From a virus: a DNA stretch of 39,674 nt. The DNA lies in the IMG/VR virus record IMGVR_UViG_3300030329_005835, positions 1 to 39,674 of that record. One strand, written 5' to 3'. The notes beneath the pieces are model-generated. The model did no database searches. It worked only from the letters and a program-made list of their open reading frames with translations, and was not told where the DNA came from. The position numbers and the translations under genes are program-made. The stretch's first letter is position 1, and each line of letters begins with the position of its first letter. Positions 16,401-23,360 of the stretch are shown here, in pieces.

Positions 16401-19382
16401 ATCGATGGGCGGGGGAATTTGTTGGGCCGGATCGCGTCCTTGAAAGGTCATTTGAAGCGCACCATGCCGGCGGATCCCAATGCGGATGGCGAGCAGTTGC
16501 TCACGCAGAAGGATCGGAATCGGCTGCGCCGGCAAGCGGAGCGCGAGAATGGGCCGCGGCCCAAGAATGAAGATGCGCGCGCGAGTTGGAAGGAGGCGGT
16601 CAAGGCGGATTACCAGTCATTGGTGGAGCTGGAGATTGAGCAACGCGGTTTGTTGAGTGAATCGGAGTTGCGGGAGCAGTTGAAACCGTTGATTGCCTGG
16701 CATCGCGGGGCGGATCAGTTCGAACAGTATTTCAACACGAGCGAGGAGATGTATGCGGAGGCTTTCAGCATCTTCCTGGTGAACCCCTCGGCCTTGGCCA
16801 AGCGGGCGCCGAAGTATTTCCGGGCCTTGATCGATTTCATGGAGCGCAAGCCGGAGGTGGCCAGACTCTATGAGCAGATCCAGAACGAATTGCGCACCGG
16901 GGCCAATCAGGATACGCGCGCCCGGAATCTTCGGGAGTCCTTCGACCGGGACACGGAGCAATGGCGAGAGCGGGTGGAGCAGGCGGAGAACTCGGTGGCC
17001 AATGATTGGACGGACAATATCATCTATCACTTTGACCGGCGCATGGGGCCGATCTATCGCGTGGCCCGGTCCTACAAGGACAAGGGCAAGGTGAAGGAAG
17101 CGGTGGGTTCGTTCCTGTATCGCGGAGCGGAGCATGAACTATTCCTTGGAGAGGTGAATCGCGAGGTGGGTCAGCGCCTGGTGGAGGCTGATCTTGATTG
17201 GAAAGATTTTGGCGCGTATCTCTTTCATCAACGGATCATTGCCAGCGAGCATGACGTGGCGAATCCGTTGGGTTTCAGTGCGAACAGCAGTCGTGAGGCC
17301 TTGCTGCGCATGCAGGAGAATCTTGGGGAGTCGTCGATGCGCACGCTGGAACAGGCGCGGGTGGCGTTCCGATCGATCTATGAGAATCGGGTGGTGCCGT
17401 TGCTTCAGTCGAGTGGCCTGGTGAGTCCGGAGTTGCAGAAGGTGATCGAGGAGAGGGTGTTCTATGCCACGTTCTCAGCGGTGAAGGGCAAGCCGGAGAA
17501 GGACATCGATGCCATGCTGGATGCTCAGTTCGGAAATGGGGTCGGCAGTGGGATTTATCGCCGGGTGGGCAACCTGGGCGACGTGGCGAATCCGGCCACG
17601 GCCACGGTCAACAAGTCGCTTTCGTTGATCTCCGCTGCCCATCGCAATCACGCCAAGCGCGAGGTGGTGGAGATGCTGCTCGAGCAGGAACCGGATTTGA
17701 TTCGTGAAGCGGACAAGCGATGGACGGGCAAGGGCTACGAATACATCCAACGCGGTCAGCCGGGTGAACCGGTGCAGACGATGACGGTCATGGTCGATGG
17801 GAAGCCGAAAGCGTATTATGTGAGGAACTACATTGCGGAGGCGTTCAACCAGGGGAACCCGATCGAGAATCGTTTGTTCGTGCAGTTCCTCAAGGCGAGT
17901 CGCGGGGTGAAGTCGTTGTTTACGCAGTGGAATCCGGGGTTCTGGCTGGTGAATTATCTGCGGGATGCGGTGGGGATCTATCAGCAACTGCCCAAGATGT
18001 CAGCGAGGCAGTATGCGAGACTGTTGCCGCGGGCATTGAAGGCCGCCCGGGCCAGCCTGAATCATTCAAAGCGCAACAAGGATGCCGAGCGTGCCTTGGA
18101 GGAGAGAATATTGATCGCGCAGAGTGATCCACGAGGAATCAAGGGTGACGTGTCCGATGAGTATGAATTCAAACTTGCGAGCTTTGGTCTGGATCCCGCG
18201 CAATGGGACAAGGCCGGCCCGAAATCGCACGCCCTGGCGAAGGCCTGGAACTGGTACCGGGAACAGGGTCAGACGCTCGAGCGGGTTCACAAGATCATGG
18301 GATTGATTCACCTCGAGGAGAATTTTCCCGACATGCCGGAATGGCAAAAACGAGAGATGGTCCGCGAGCGGGCGGGGAGTCCGGACTTTCTTCAGCGGCC
18401 GGCGAGCAAGGCGGAGATTGATGCCTTTGCGCTGTTCTACACGCCTTGGAAGGAAGGACTTCGAAGCGTTGCGAAAGCGGCAAAGCAGAATCCCTGGGCG
18501 TTCAGTGGCAAGCTCGCCATGACCCTGGCCATCCCGTCGATCCTCCAGGCCTTGGCGGAAGCGGGGGGAATGGGAGACGACATTAAGGAGCAGATGAATA
18601 GTGTGTCTGATTACGATCGCACGAACTATCTGGTATTGCCGCTCGGCTGGGATGACAAGGAGCAGCGCAAAGCGAAGTATCTGAGGTTGCCGTTGTGGGA
18701 ACCGGCCCGGGTGATGCATGGCCTGCTGACGCGGGCACTGACTGGGCGGGGTGAGGGTTATCTCAGCTATGCCGGCGGCCAGGTGCCTGGAATGAATCCG
18801 CTGGTGAGTGCGGCCAGCAATTGGGCCACGTTTGCGATCTTCGGGAAGAATCCATATGACTATTTTTATGAGGGGAATGTATTGGACCAGGACAAGTTGA
18901 CCGCCGAGGATCCGAGCGTCTGGACCGATATGCTGAAGCAGACGTGGAATGATTTGGGTGGTGGATTGGCCTATCGATTCAAGGAGCCACACCTCAAGCA
19001 GCCGGATCCGTCGTCCCTCGAGCAGGCATTGCAGACCGTTCCAGTGGTGAGTCCGGTCGTGAATCGATTCCTGCGTGTGAGTAATCGCGGAGTGCTAGAT
19101 CGCGACAAGCGCGAGATATTCAAAGAGACGGAGAAGCACCGGGCGACTGTCCGCCTGGCAGTCAAAGAGATCATGCGCAAAGGGTTTGCCGGTGAATCTC
19201 TGACGAAGGCTGAGCGCAAGCTGATGGTGATGGATGATTACGCTGTCAATTACTGGTTGAACTCGATGCCAGACACGGCCTTGGCAAAGAATTCATTCAT
19301 CCTGGACCGCATTCAACGCGCCCCCAACGCCGAAGCGAGGCTTCAACTCATCCTCAAAATCATAGAAGAAGCCGGACAATAG
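13497..19382 (+). CDS. Giant polyvalent internal virion protein with zincin domain
   Basis: 1961 residues, the largest gene. Visible parts: N-terminal region; Gly/Ala-rich hydrophobic stretches (about 160-185 and 285-305) that may be membrane-active; a variable low-complexity region (about 350-560); a zincin metallopeptidase-like domain with HEIGH at 955-959 and a candidate third ligand Glu1088 in EEMYAEAFSIF; then a long helical region with NKSLSLISAAHRNHAKREVVEML (about 1373) and TQWNPGFWLVNYLRD (about 1477), which I associate with large-polyvalent-protein domains of the LPD38 type. Such proteins are packed in the capsid and injected with the DNA. The peptidase could act on host proteins or wall material, or mature the particle. 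Codon use shifts toward G-ending codons from about 13.5 kb. The TAG stop lies inside an att-type repeat (19371-19390). Confidence 0.75.
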   Translation: MPTYKVTHPESGKVFRITGDQPPSERELDQIRMRHEQLAAQADSEAVGSIEFARHASEGDPKYSGNARTQGGLGLIEGFQRLGEHGNTLLAELARASVELVPWVYPGQLEAARANNVVADWFQGASDIAGKAAQETAELRKETGGPQVVGDITTAGTSVVPSLAVAPAGFAMMVATAGLQSYGATLAEAKKHYESEGLTPDEAIEVARPQALAAGLITGLVTRGFGRTGVEAAVNAVKQGGFKASVQEIFKQAGYEAADEWYDEFGQSIVEAHARGEEFDFGKALDRAGKAGALGGIVGGVVQIPGLISKEATDPGRIEEAIMAAGRKAVTDPESALNRLKAMVVEEAGSSELEDGATVKDSLPVEEAPIPVAEEYHPEPVGDPGGNTFPIPESVAEELDKVEAPVETATPEDSSSSTVGDVAVEAVADVVNTMQAYMVFHTNKKILKAKEWPNGQPLTSAERKTLQAENRRLKKDYPGDITKDSPFGATGQRPGAQTDKAGKSTSETPEPDSASTIPSELPASRSVKRRKSASRPIIGDVLDDIELVGGMKSASSARRNKNWWKANKSLYDDAGKLPPSHNFIYGGSLHPDQVLKALSESNPKYSGMEVPGLWALISAASAGRVATTAATKREAKQIREESTQRENWEAATESGVLEVVGADLNVGDKLDVEGTPLEVIAVDPDTGMVTLEDGKRFGRQRVNDTEVIYVEEMDQVETSTDFLPGDDPFSLEVHDDESFQAQADKEAAQAESRAQREKLAERQNRSLKGTSGDLGQGDLLDGPSDLFDPPSPSSRTKGLKANTKATNPQWPGPAPEAAAQTMAPIPVADDVEYSALPLGLPELVQLSKGLGGGRYPKLKKRLRDALGWFRSVAGKVDSGSIELRQDLFRLITDQEKERIQAEANTKAEQAIPGETEEDLKARAEMAGEIYEQEIQALTEERLQQEPVLGSKVLAHEIGHWVDFLPQAMIDGRGNLLGRIASLKGHLKRTMPADPNADGEQLLTQKDRNRLRRQAERENGPRPKNEDARASWKEAVKADYQSLVELEIEQRGLLSESELREQLKPLIAWHRGADQFEQYFNTSEEMYAEAFSIFLVNPSALAKRAPKYFRALIDFMERKPEVARLYEQIQNELRTGANQDTRARNLRESFDRDTEQWRERVEQAENSVANDWTDNIIYHFDRRMGPIYRVARSYKDKGKVKEAVGSFLYRGAEHELFLGEVNREVGQRLVEADLDWKDFGAYLFHQRIIASEHDVANPLGFSANSSREALLRMQENLGESSMRTLEQARVAFRSIYENRVVPLLQSSGLVSPELQKVIEERVFYATFSAVKGKPEKDIDAMLDAQFGNGVGSGIYRRVGNLGDVANPATATVNKSLSLISAAHRNHAKREVVEMLLEQEPDLIREADKRWTGKGYEYIQRGQPGEPVQTMTVMVDGKPKAYYVRNYIAEAFNQGNPIENRLFVQFLKASRGVKSLFTQWNPGFWLVNYLRDAVGIYQQLPKMSARQYARLLPRALKAARASLNHSKRNKDAERALEERILIAQSDPRGIKGDVSDEYEFKLASFGLDPAQWDKAGPKSHALAKAWNWYREQGQTLERVHKIMGLIHLEENFPDMPEWQKREMVRERAGSPDFLQRPASKAEIDAFALFYTPWKEGLRSVAKAAKQNPWAFSGKLAMTLAIPSILQALAEAGGMGDDIKEQMNSVSDYDRTNYLVLPLGWDDKEQRKAKYLRLPLWEPARVMHGLLTRALTGRGEGYLSYAGGQVPGMNPLVSAASNWATFAIFGKNPYDYFYEGNVLDQDKLTAEDPSVWTDMLKQTWNDLGGGLAYRFKEPHLKQPDPSSLEQALQTVPVVSPVVNRFLRVSNRGVLDRDKREIFKETEKHRATVRLAVKEIMRKGFAGESLTKAERKLMVMDDYAVNYWLNSMPDTALAKNSFILDRIQRAPNAEARLQLILKIIEEAGQ

Positions 19383-19390
19383 CCGGACAT
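19371..19390 (+). repeat. Probable integrase arm site P1
   Basis: GCCGGACAATAGCCGGACAT overlaps the last codons and TAG of the giant gene. It is the same element as 19575-19596 and 19597-19618, one base shorter (GG instead of GGG). Each element is itself two CCGG-ACA half-sites about one helical turn apart. It lies 58 bases left of the att core. Confidence 0.6.
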
Positions 19391-19448
19391 CGTGTGTTGC
19401 AGCGGCGTAAGTCTCTGATTTACAATGCTCTACGGAAATTACAGCGAA

Positions 19449-19496
19449 GGACTCTTAATCAATTGGTTCTAGGTTCGAGTCCTAGCTGGGGTACCA
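19449..19496 (+). other. attP core: 3' part of a tRNA-Lys(CUU)-like gene
   Basis: The sequence reads as the anticodon loop (CTCTTAA), variable loop, a perfect T-arm (CTAGG, TTCGAGT, CCTAG), the 3' acceptor strand CTGGGGT, discriminator A and CCA at 19494-19496. The 5' half is missing: upstream bases cannot form the acceptor or D arm, and the anticodon stem keeps only two pairs. This is the usual structure of a phage attachment site that rebuilds a host tRNA gene after integration. It lies 166 bases beyond the 3' end of the integrase gene and is flanked by the arm-type repeats. Confidence 0.8.
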
Positions 19497-19574
19497 CTTT
19501 CCGTCCATTTTGGCGCCTTTCTCCTACTTTGCCAGATTACTAGGTCTCCATTGTGTCCACTGTATTCCGTTTTA

Positions 19575-19618
19575 GGCCGGGACAATAACCGGACATGGCC
19601 GGGACAATAGCCGGACAT
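19575..19618 (+). repeat. Tandem 22-bp repeats, probable integrase arm sites
   Basis: Two adjacent 22-base units (19575-19596, 19597-19618) of GGCCGGGACAATAACCGGACAT differ at one base (A or G at unit position 14). Together with 19371-19390 they flank the att core on both sides, as arm-type sites do in tyrosine-integrase systems. A fourth copy lies reversed at 25950-25970. Confidence 0.65.
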
Positions 19619-19661
19619 GATTATTCTGCTATTTGCGGTTGGGGGGCCAGCCATGGGGAAC

Positions 19662-20918
19662 TCAGGCGACGGCTGCGAATCTGGGGCGGTCGGTGGTGCG
19701 GGACCATGACCAGGGGAGTTCGGTGGGGTCTTCGGGGGAGAATTGGTCCACGAAATGGCTATAGTTTTCTTCGGTGATCTTGCTGGTGGCGTGGCGGAGG
19801 AAGTCGCGGGCGGCGGGGAGTCCGTAGCGCATGGCGACGGCGCTGCCGGCGTAGGCGCGGAGGGCGTGGGCCTTCTTCCTGGTGGTCCAGCCGTGGTGTT
19901 TCAGGAATTCCGATAGGCGGCGCCATACGTCGGTGCCGGTTTCGGTGGCGCTGCCGGTGAGGATGGGGCCGGTTGCCTGTCGCCAGTGTTTGTTGCGGGC
20001 GGTGGTGATGAGGGTGGTGTGGTAGGGATCCAGCGCCTTGACGGTGAGAGTGCCGGTGCTGTTCTTGACGTCGGCGGCCGCGTCGAGGATTTCGAAACCG
20101 CGCCTGGTGGTGTGCCAGTCCCATTTGGCCTTGATGATTTCGCCTTTGCGGAGGCCGTAGGCGAGGCTGTAGCCGATAGCGAGGAAGAGGTTGCGATCGT
20201 CGAGGGTGGCCCAGGCGTCGAGGGTGGCTTGGATGATTTCTTCGGAGGGTGGGGAGTAGTCTTTGCGGGGGAGTCGGAAGCGGTTGGCTTGGTAGGCGTC
20301 GAGAAATTTGGTGGTGTCGGGGAGCTGCAGGCCGGCGTCGGCATAGGTTTGACGGGCTTTGGGGGTGAGGATTCCGGCGGCGCTGTTGAAGGTGCTGTTG
20401 GCGGTCTCTTTGATGGCTCGTGCCTGGCTTTGGTTCAGGGTGTTGGCGCGGGTGGCGTGGTGATCGAACCAGGCGCGGGCGTTGGCGCTGGTGAGGAGCG
20501 TGCGGGCGTCGGTGTGGCGCAGTTGGTCGTTTGGAAATCCGGTGACGGTTCGCAGGATGTTCAGGATGGCGTTGATGTTGGCGGTGCGGGTGGTTCCGGA
20601 GGCGTCGAGGTGGGTGGCGGTATCGTAGGTGTCGAGGATCTTTCCGAGGGGGCTAGTGGCCACGGTGGTGGGCAGGAGGATGGCCTGGACTTGTTCGATT
20701 TGTTCGGCGGTGATGACTTGGGAAGTGGTGGCGCGATCGATGATCTCGAGGAGTTGGTTGCGGGCGACGTTGGTGGTGTCTTCGAGGCGGGCTTTGCGTC
20801 GGTCTCCAGCGTCCCGGGCGGAGGCTTCGGTGGGGAATCCGCCTTTGCTGTATTCTTGGTTGCGGAGCTGGAAGCGATAGCTCCAAGAGCCGCCGGATGT
20901 GCGCTGTGAGATCTTCAT
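19662..20918 (-). CDS. int: Tyrosine-family site-specific integrase
   Basis: 418 residues. Catalytic residues are visible: Arg257 in GYSLAYGLRKGE, a Lys in the KNSTGTLTVKAL beta-hairpin (285 or 294), His351-x-x-Arg354 in HALRAYAGS, His376 in FLRHATSK and the nucleophile Tyr386 in TEENYSHFV. The N-terminal 200 residues hold an arm-binding start (SWSYRFQLRNQEYSKGGFPTE) and a SAM-like core-binding region. It joins attP with the host tRNA site during integration and, with an excisionase, excises the prophage. It is the last gene of the minus-strand operon, 12 bases after the preceding gene, with its 3' end facing attP. Confidence 0.92.
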   Translation of the reverse strand: MKISQRTSGGSWSYRFQLRNQEYSKGGFPTEASARDAGDRRKARLEDTTNVARNQLLEIIDRATTSQVITAEQIEQVQAILLPTTVATSPLGKILDTYDTATHLDASGTTRTANINAILNILRTVTGFPNDQLRHTDARTLLTSANARAWFDHHATRANTLNQSQARAIKETANSTFNSAAGILTPKARQTYADAGLQLPDTTKFLDAYQANRFRLPRKDYSPPSEEIIQATLDAWATLDDRNLFLAIGYSLAYGLRKGEIIKAKWDWHTTRRGFEILDAAADVKNSTGTLTVKALDPYHTTLITTARNKHWRQATGPILTGSATETGTDVWRRLSEFLKHHGWTTRKKAHALRAYAGSAVAMRYGLPAARDFLRHATSKITEENYSHFVDQFSPEDPTELPWSWSRTTDRPRFAAVA

Positions 20919-20930
20919 GAGGCTGCGCCT

Positions 20931-21257
20931 TTATCTCACTCTCTCGATCGTGGTTTGCTCGCCCCAGACGGCGAAGGTGTCCCCGAGTTCGGATTCGGCT
21001 GCCCAATCGACGAGTTTAATCTCGTTTTCGTCCTCGGCTTCCGCCCATCGGGTGAGGAGGTCTTGCTCGGCTTGGTTGCTGACGTAACCTCGGCCGCTGT
21101 GGTCGCGAACCAAGTATTCAGGTGATTGTCCTAGGCAGATGCGGGCGTCATTGATGGCCTCGGGTTTCGTGGCGCAGTAGCCGGCGCCTTTGCGGGTGCG
21201 CCACTCGATTACGATCTGCCCGGTTTCCGGATTCAGTTCTTCGGTTAGTTCAATCAT
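20931..21257 (-). CDS. Hypothetical small acidic protein upstream of integrase
   Basis: 108 residues, acidic. The N-terminal half is beta-like (GQIVIEWRTRKGAGYCATKPEAINDARICLG), followed by a helical acidic stretch (EQDLLTRWAEAEDENEIKLVDW). Its ATG overlaps the stop region of the preceding gene and it ends 12 bases before integrase, so the three are one transcription unit. No known family recognised. Confidence 0.5.
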   Translation of the reverse strand: MIELTEELNPETGQIVIEWRTRKGAGYCATKPEAINDARICLGQSPEYLVRDHSGRGYVSNQAEQDLLTRWAEAEDENEIKLVDWAAESELGDTFAVWGEQTTIERVR

Positions 21258-21432
21258 TTGCGTCTGCGTGTTTGTTGAGGGTGTCTGTCACCCAGTCGGT
21301 GAGATTGCGGCCGGGTCGTTTGTTGGCGGTGCGGACCCAGCGGGATTTGTCGGCGGGGGTGCAGCGGATGAGGAGGACGGAGGTTTTGCCTCCGTCCTTG
21401 GCTGCGTTCTGGTTGCCTTTGGGGGCGGGCAT
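21250..21432 (-). CDS. Small basic DNA-binding-like phage protein
   Basis: 60 residues starting MPAPKGNQNAAKDGGKTSVL. 'MPAPKGNQ-A' openings followed by a strand and helix (RCTPADKSRWVRTANKRPGRNLTDWVTDTLNK) recur in small phage or plasmid proteins resembling minimal ribbon-helix-helix or homing-cassette proteins. The ATG at 21432 is chosen because GGAG lies about 10 bases upstream and the frame further upstream is Arg-rich noise. Its last codons overlap the next start by 8 bases. Confidence 0.6.
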   Translation of the reverse strand: MPAPKGNQNAAKDGGKTSVLLIRCTPADKSRWVRTANKRPGRNLTDWVTDTLNKHADAND

Positions 21433-21455
21433 GTCAGTCGATCTCCAGTATTTGG

Positions 21456-21779
21456 TTAGCCCACAAGCTCGCGGATCAAAATTGTCTCCGTCTCTACGTC
21501 GTCCTCGGCGGCGTCGTAGACAGTTCGAGTCAGGACCATTTCCAGACCCGGAGCGAACGGTCCGTCCTCGGCGAGCTGGTTGAATGCGTCGCGGGCGTCC
21601 TGCTCCTCGTCCCATTGGCGGGCGTCAAACATACCCTCGCGGAATTGGTCCCCGTCGTATCGGAGGCACGTGGGGCGGTCGTCCAGTCCGCTCCCGCGCA
21701 TGGTGGAGTCCCATGCAGCGGTGCTGCGCAGGGTTATGTCATATGTCGGCGTTTTCATGCTGCGCGTGTTGGTGCTCAT
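21456..21779 (-). CDS. Hypothetical acidic protein downstream of the minisatellite
   Basis: 107 residues, or 100 if the internal ATG at 21758 (MKTPTYDITLRS) is used. Asp/Glu-rich and mixed alpha-beta, with RYDGDQFREGMFDARQWDEEQDARDAFNQL in the middle and a C-terminal strand pair (EMVLTRTVYDAAEDDVETETILIREL). The leader is AACAACAAGAACAACAAC, preceded by seven 9-bp repeats. No family recognised. It ends 23 bases before the MPAPKG gene. Confidence 0.5.
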   Translation of the reverse strand: MSTNTRSMKTPTYDITLRSTAAWDSTMRGSGLDDRPTCLRYDGDQFREGMFDARQWDEEQDARDAFNQLAEDGPFAPGLEMVLTRTVYDAAEDDVETETILIRELVG

Positions 21780-21795
21780 GTTGTTGTTCTTGTTG

Positions 21796-21858
21796 TTCTC
21801 TGTGTTCTCTGTGTTCTCTGTGTTCTCTGTGTTCTCTGTGTTCTCTGTGTTCTCTGTG
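21796..21858. repeat. Minisatellite, seven perfect TTCTCTGTG units
   Basis: Seven exact 9-bp copies of TTCTCTGTG (CACAGAGAA on the transcribed minus strand) lie in the leader of the gene starting at 21779. Degenerate TTGTTGTTCT extends the tract to about 21781. Nine-base units keep the frame, and the copy number can change by slippage. Similar ACACAGAGAA simple repeats are, to my knowledge, common upstream of genes in several GC-rich environmental phyla. Confidence 0.9.
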
Positions 21859-21862
21859 TTGT

Positions 21863-21994
21863 TCAGTCTTCACGAATTTCCGATATTACCACGGCGCACT
21901 CCGCACCATAGGCAAAGCATCCTTGCCAGTTTGTTAGTTTTGGGAGTCGGGAATGCCACTCATCATTCAACCGGAGTGCTCGCTTAATGTCCAT
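21863..21994 (-). pseudogene. Truncated N-terminal remnant of an XF1762-like phage protein
   Basis: 43 residues from the ATG at 21994: MDIKRALRLNDEWHSRLPKL, then WQGCFAYGAECAVVI. 'LN-xWHSRLP' and 'YGAE' match the start of an acyltransferase-like phage family (XF1762-type) whose members I recall as about 150 residues. Here the frame stops just before the expected catalytic body and runs into the minisatellite. The open frame continues upstream through the tRNA gene, but that part is a translation of tRNA sequence and should not be annotated as protein. The family call is from memory of motifs. Confidence 0.4.
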
Positions 21995-22010
21995 GCGCGA
22001 GAATTGAAGT

Positions 22011-22086
22011 TGGAGCGTCGAGGTCGGAATTGAACCGCCATATTCCTCTTGGAAAAGAGGACATGTTACCCTTACATCATCGACGC
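22011..22086 (-). tRNA. tRNA-Gly(UCC)-like with an 8-base anticodon loop
   Basis: Read on the minus strand, 76 bases fold as a tRNA: perfect acceptor stem GCGTCGA/TCGACGC, U8, D-stem ATGT/ACAT with loop AAGGGTA, anticodon stem TCCTC/GAGGA, T-loop TTCAATT with one mismatch in its stem, discriminator T73 and encoded CCA. Glycine identity elements are present (G1-C72, C2-G71, G3-C70, U73 and the CC of the anticodon). The anticodon loop is TTTTCCAA, eight bases instead of seven, an extra T relative to a normal UCC loop. Eight-base loops are known in +1 frameshift-suppressor tRNAs. The T-stem mismatch and one extra base near it could instead mean a decaying gene. Confidence 0.75.
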
Positions 22087-22209
22087 GAAATGCAGAACAA
22101 GACGGCGCACGCGAACCGGCTTCATCGTCCGTAGTTCGGGCGATTCCCCTACTTGATACTGTTGAATGATTGTTCATACCCTGTTTGCTTCGTCCGCCGG
22201 TCGGTGCGC

Positions 22210-22335
22210 TCATACGTTCGCTTCTAAAATTTCATCCTCCAATCGCTCCACAAGACGAGACGCCCCGCAGTCGCCATCCCAGCCCCATCGGATAGCATCG
22301 AAGTCCCGCACAAAACCACGCACGACTTCCTTCAT
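22210..22335 (-). CDS. Hypothetical short protein, translationally coupled
   Basis: 41 residues (MKEVVRGFVRDFDAIRWGWDGDCGASRLVERLEDEILEANV). The ATG at 22335 overlaps the TGA of the upstream gene in an ATGA, so coupling is likely. An in-frame ATG at 22362 would add nine residues. Trp/Asp-rich centre then an acidic helix; no family recognised. About 120 bases separate its stop from the tRNA gene. Confidence 0.45.
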   Translation of the reverse strand: MKEVVRGFVRDFDAIRWGWDGDCGASRLVERLEDEILEANV

Positions 22336-22514
22336 CCTTTCAACCTCGTTCGCTTGATCCATGCCGTTATCTGTGCAGATTGGCTTTTGTCGATCTGTTT
22401 GCATATCGCCCGAAACTTATGCGCGTGTTCTGGTTCGATCTTCACAGTGATCGCCTCTAGCGGAGTTTCTCGGGGCTTTCGCCCCGCTCCTTTTCGTTTT
22501 CCTCCGTGGCTCAT
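22332..22514 (-). CDS. Small basic regulator-like protein
   Basis: 60 residues starting MSHGGKRKGAGRKPRETPLEAITV. The 'GGKRKGAGRKP' opening followed by a strand (AITVKIEPEHAHKF) and helices (RAICKQIDKSQSAQITAWIKRTR) is a recurrent small phage protein type with ribbon-helix-helix character. The ATG at 22514 overlaps the upstream stop (ATGA). Likely DNA-binding; the target is unknown. Confidence 0.6.
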   Translation of the reverse strand: MSHGGKRKGAGRKPRETPLEAITVKIEPEHAHKFRAICKQIDKSQSAQITAWIKRTRLKG

Positions 22515-22771
22515 GAGCAAAACGACTTTTGTTGTTCGTTCTTAATTGCGTTGCTTGCTACTTCCAGTAAACCTAAATGATTAAAACCCTTTCCTGTGAA
22601 TGGAATGAGCACCCAGCCTCCTGTTGCTTTGTGTGGCTCGCCGGAATTGACCCCAGCAAATGCCCGATTTTTAATTTCTTCAATAACGTCTGCTGGGATG
22701 GTTTCGGATGCGGCTTGAAACCGAGCCTTTGATTCTTTTTGGAGGCGGCGGAGTGTTGTGTTTGCTGTCAT
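22511..22771 (-). CDS. Hypothetical protein
   Basis: 86 residues. Helical N-terminal part (TLRRLQKESKARFQAASETIPADVIEEIKNRAFAG), then a Gly-rich middle (GEPHKATGGWVLIPFTGKGFNHLG) and a C-terminal helix. Coupled to the next gene by a 4-base overlap. Lower GC than the late genes. No family recognised. Confidence 0.5.
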   Translation of the reverse strand: MTANTTLRRLQKESKARFQAASETIPADVIEEIKNRAFAGVNSGEPHKATGGWVLIPFTGKGFNHLGLLEVASNAIKNEQQKSFCS

Positions 22772-22775
22772 GGCT

Positions 22776-22889
22776 TTACTTTGCCCGATTCTTGATTTCG
22801 CGCAAGTCTTTTTTCAAGAAAAGTGCAAATAATCCAGAAAGCGAACAAGGGGAAGCAGGGCGACCGCTAAAATAGATTTCATATTTCAC
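22776..22889 (-). CDS. Possible 37-residue protein, GTG start
   Basis: GTG at 22889 lies 5 bases after AAAGGA and opens MKYEIYFSGRP...LFALFLKKDLREIKNRAK, ending 4 bases before the next ATG. An overlapping frame from the ATG at 22882 encodes a 22-residue hydrophobic peptide (KSILAVALLPLVRFL) with a poorer Shine-Dalgarno distance. One of the two may be real; support is only spacing and fit between neighbours. Confidence 0.3.
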   Translation of the reverse strand: MKYEIYFSGRPASPCSLSGLFALFLKKDLREIKNRAK

Positions 22890-22995
22890 TGTGTTCCTTT
22901 CTGGTGCCGGGTGCGGCCCGGTCCGAGGGATCAATTGTTGATCTCTGCCGCTACGGTGGTTGATTTGTATAAACAAGTCAACCCCAAATCGTAAT

Positions 22996-23235
22996 TTATT
23001 TTTGGGTGGCGTAGTTGGGGCGTATCTCGCCGAGCGAGGGGTGGCTTAGCCAGCCGTAGTTTGTGCGGGTGGCAAATGATGACCAGACTTGGCCGGTGGT
23101 GGTGTCGCAGACGATGGGGAGGCCTTTGGTGTCCAGTTGCATCTGGTAGCGGCCGGGTGTTTGCGGCTGCGATGTGGCGGCAATTCCGAGGAGGGTGATC
23201 AGAGCGAGGGTGAGGAGGGTGGATAATTTTCTCAT
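22996..23235 (-). CDS. Small secreted protein with signal peptide
   Basis: 79 residues. N-terminal signal MRKL-STLLTLALITLLGIAATS with a likely cut after about residue 22, then a short soluble domain (GRYQMQLDTKGLPIVCDTTTGQVWSSF) of the 'GRYQ...DTTTG-VW' type seen in small exported proteins of environmental bacteria. As a gene in the lysogeny operon it could change the cell envelope of the lysogen (superinfection exclusion or fitness); that is conjecture. Its leader lacks a Shine-Dalgarno. Confidence 0.6.
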   Translation of the reverse strand: MRKLSTLLTLALITLLGIAATSQPQTPGRYQMQLDTKGLPIVCDTTTGQVWSSFATRTNYGWLSHPSLGEIRPNYATQK

Positions 23236-23360
23236 GTTGTTCGCAAATTATTCCCGGTGGCCTGGGGAGTCTAGTGGATAAGTGTGATGGAAATTTGGTT
23301 GGGTTGGACGTGGGATGTCCGAGGGGTTGGAGGAGTGTGTGGGTATGAAAGAGGTGCAGA

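Noticed and set aside
19469-19654. A minus-strand frame reading MSGYCPGHVRLLSRPK
   Set aside because: It translates the tandem att-type repeats and the tRNA remnant; no independent support.
19986-20909. A 307-codon Gly/Val-rich frame opposite the integrase
   Set aside because: Pure shadow of the integrase gene; repeats of G-G-V-G with no domain.
21780-21860. CRISPR array
   Set aside because: The 9-bp TTCTCTGTG units are directly adjacent with no spacers; a minisatellite, not a CRISPR.
22087-22213. Extension of the 21863-21994 remnant upstream through the tRNA as a 116-residue protein
   Set aside because: The extra residues (for example YGGSIPTS) are a translation of the tRNA T-arm and acceptor, so the extension is not a real N-terminus.
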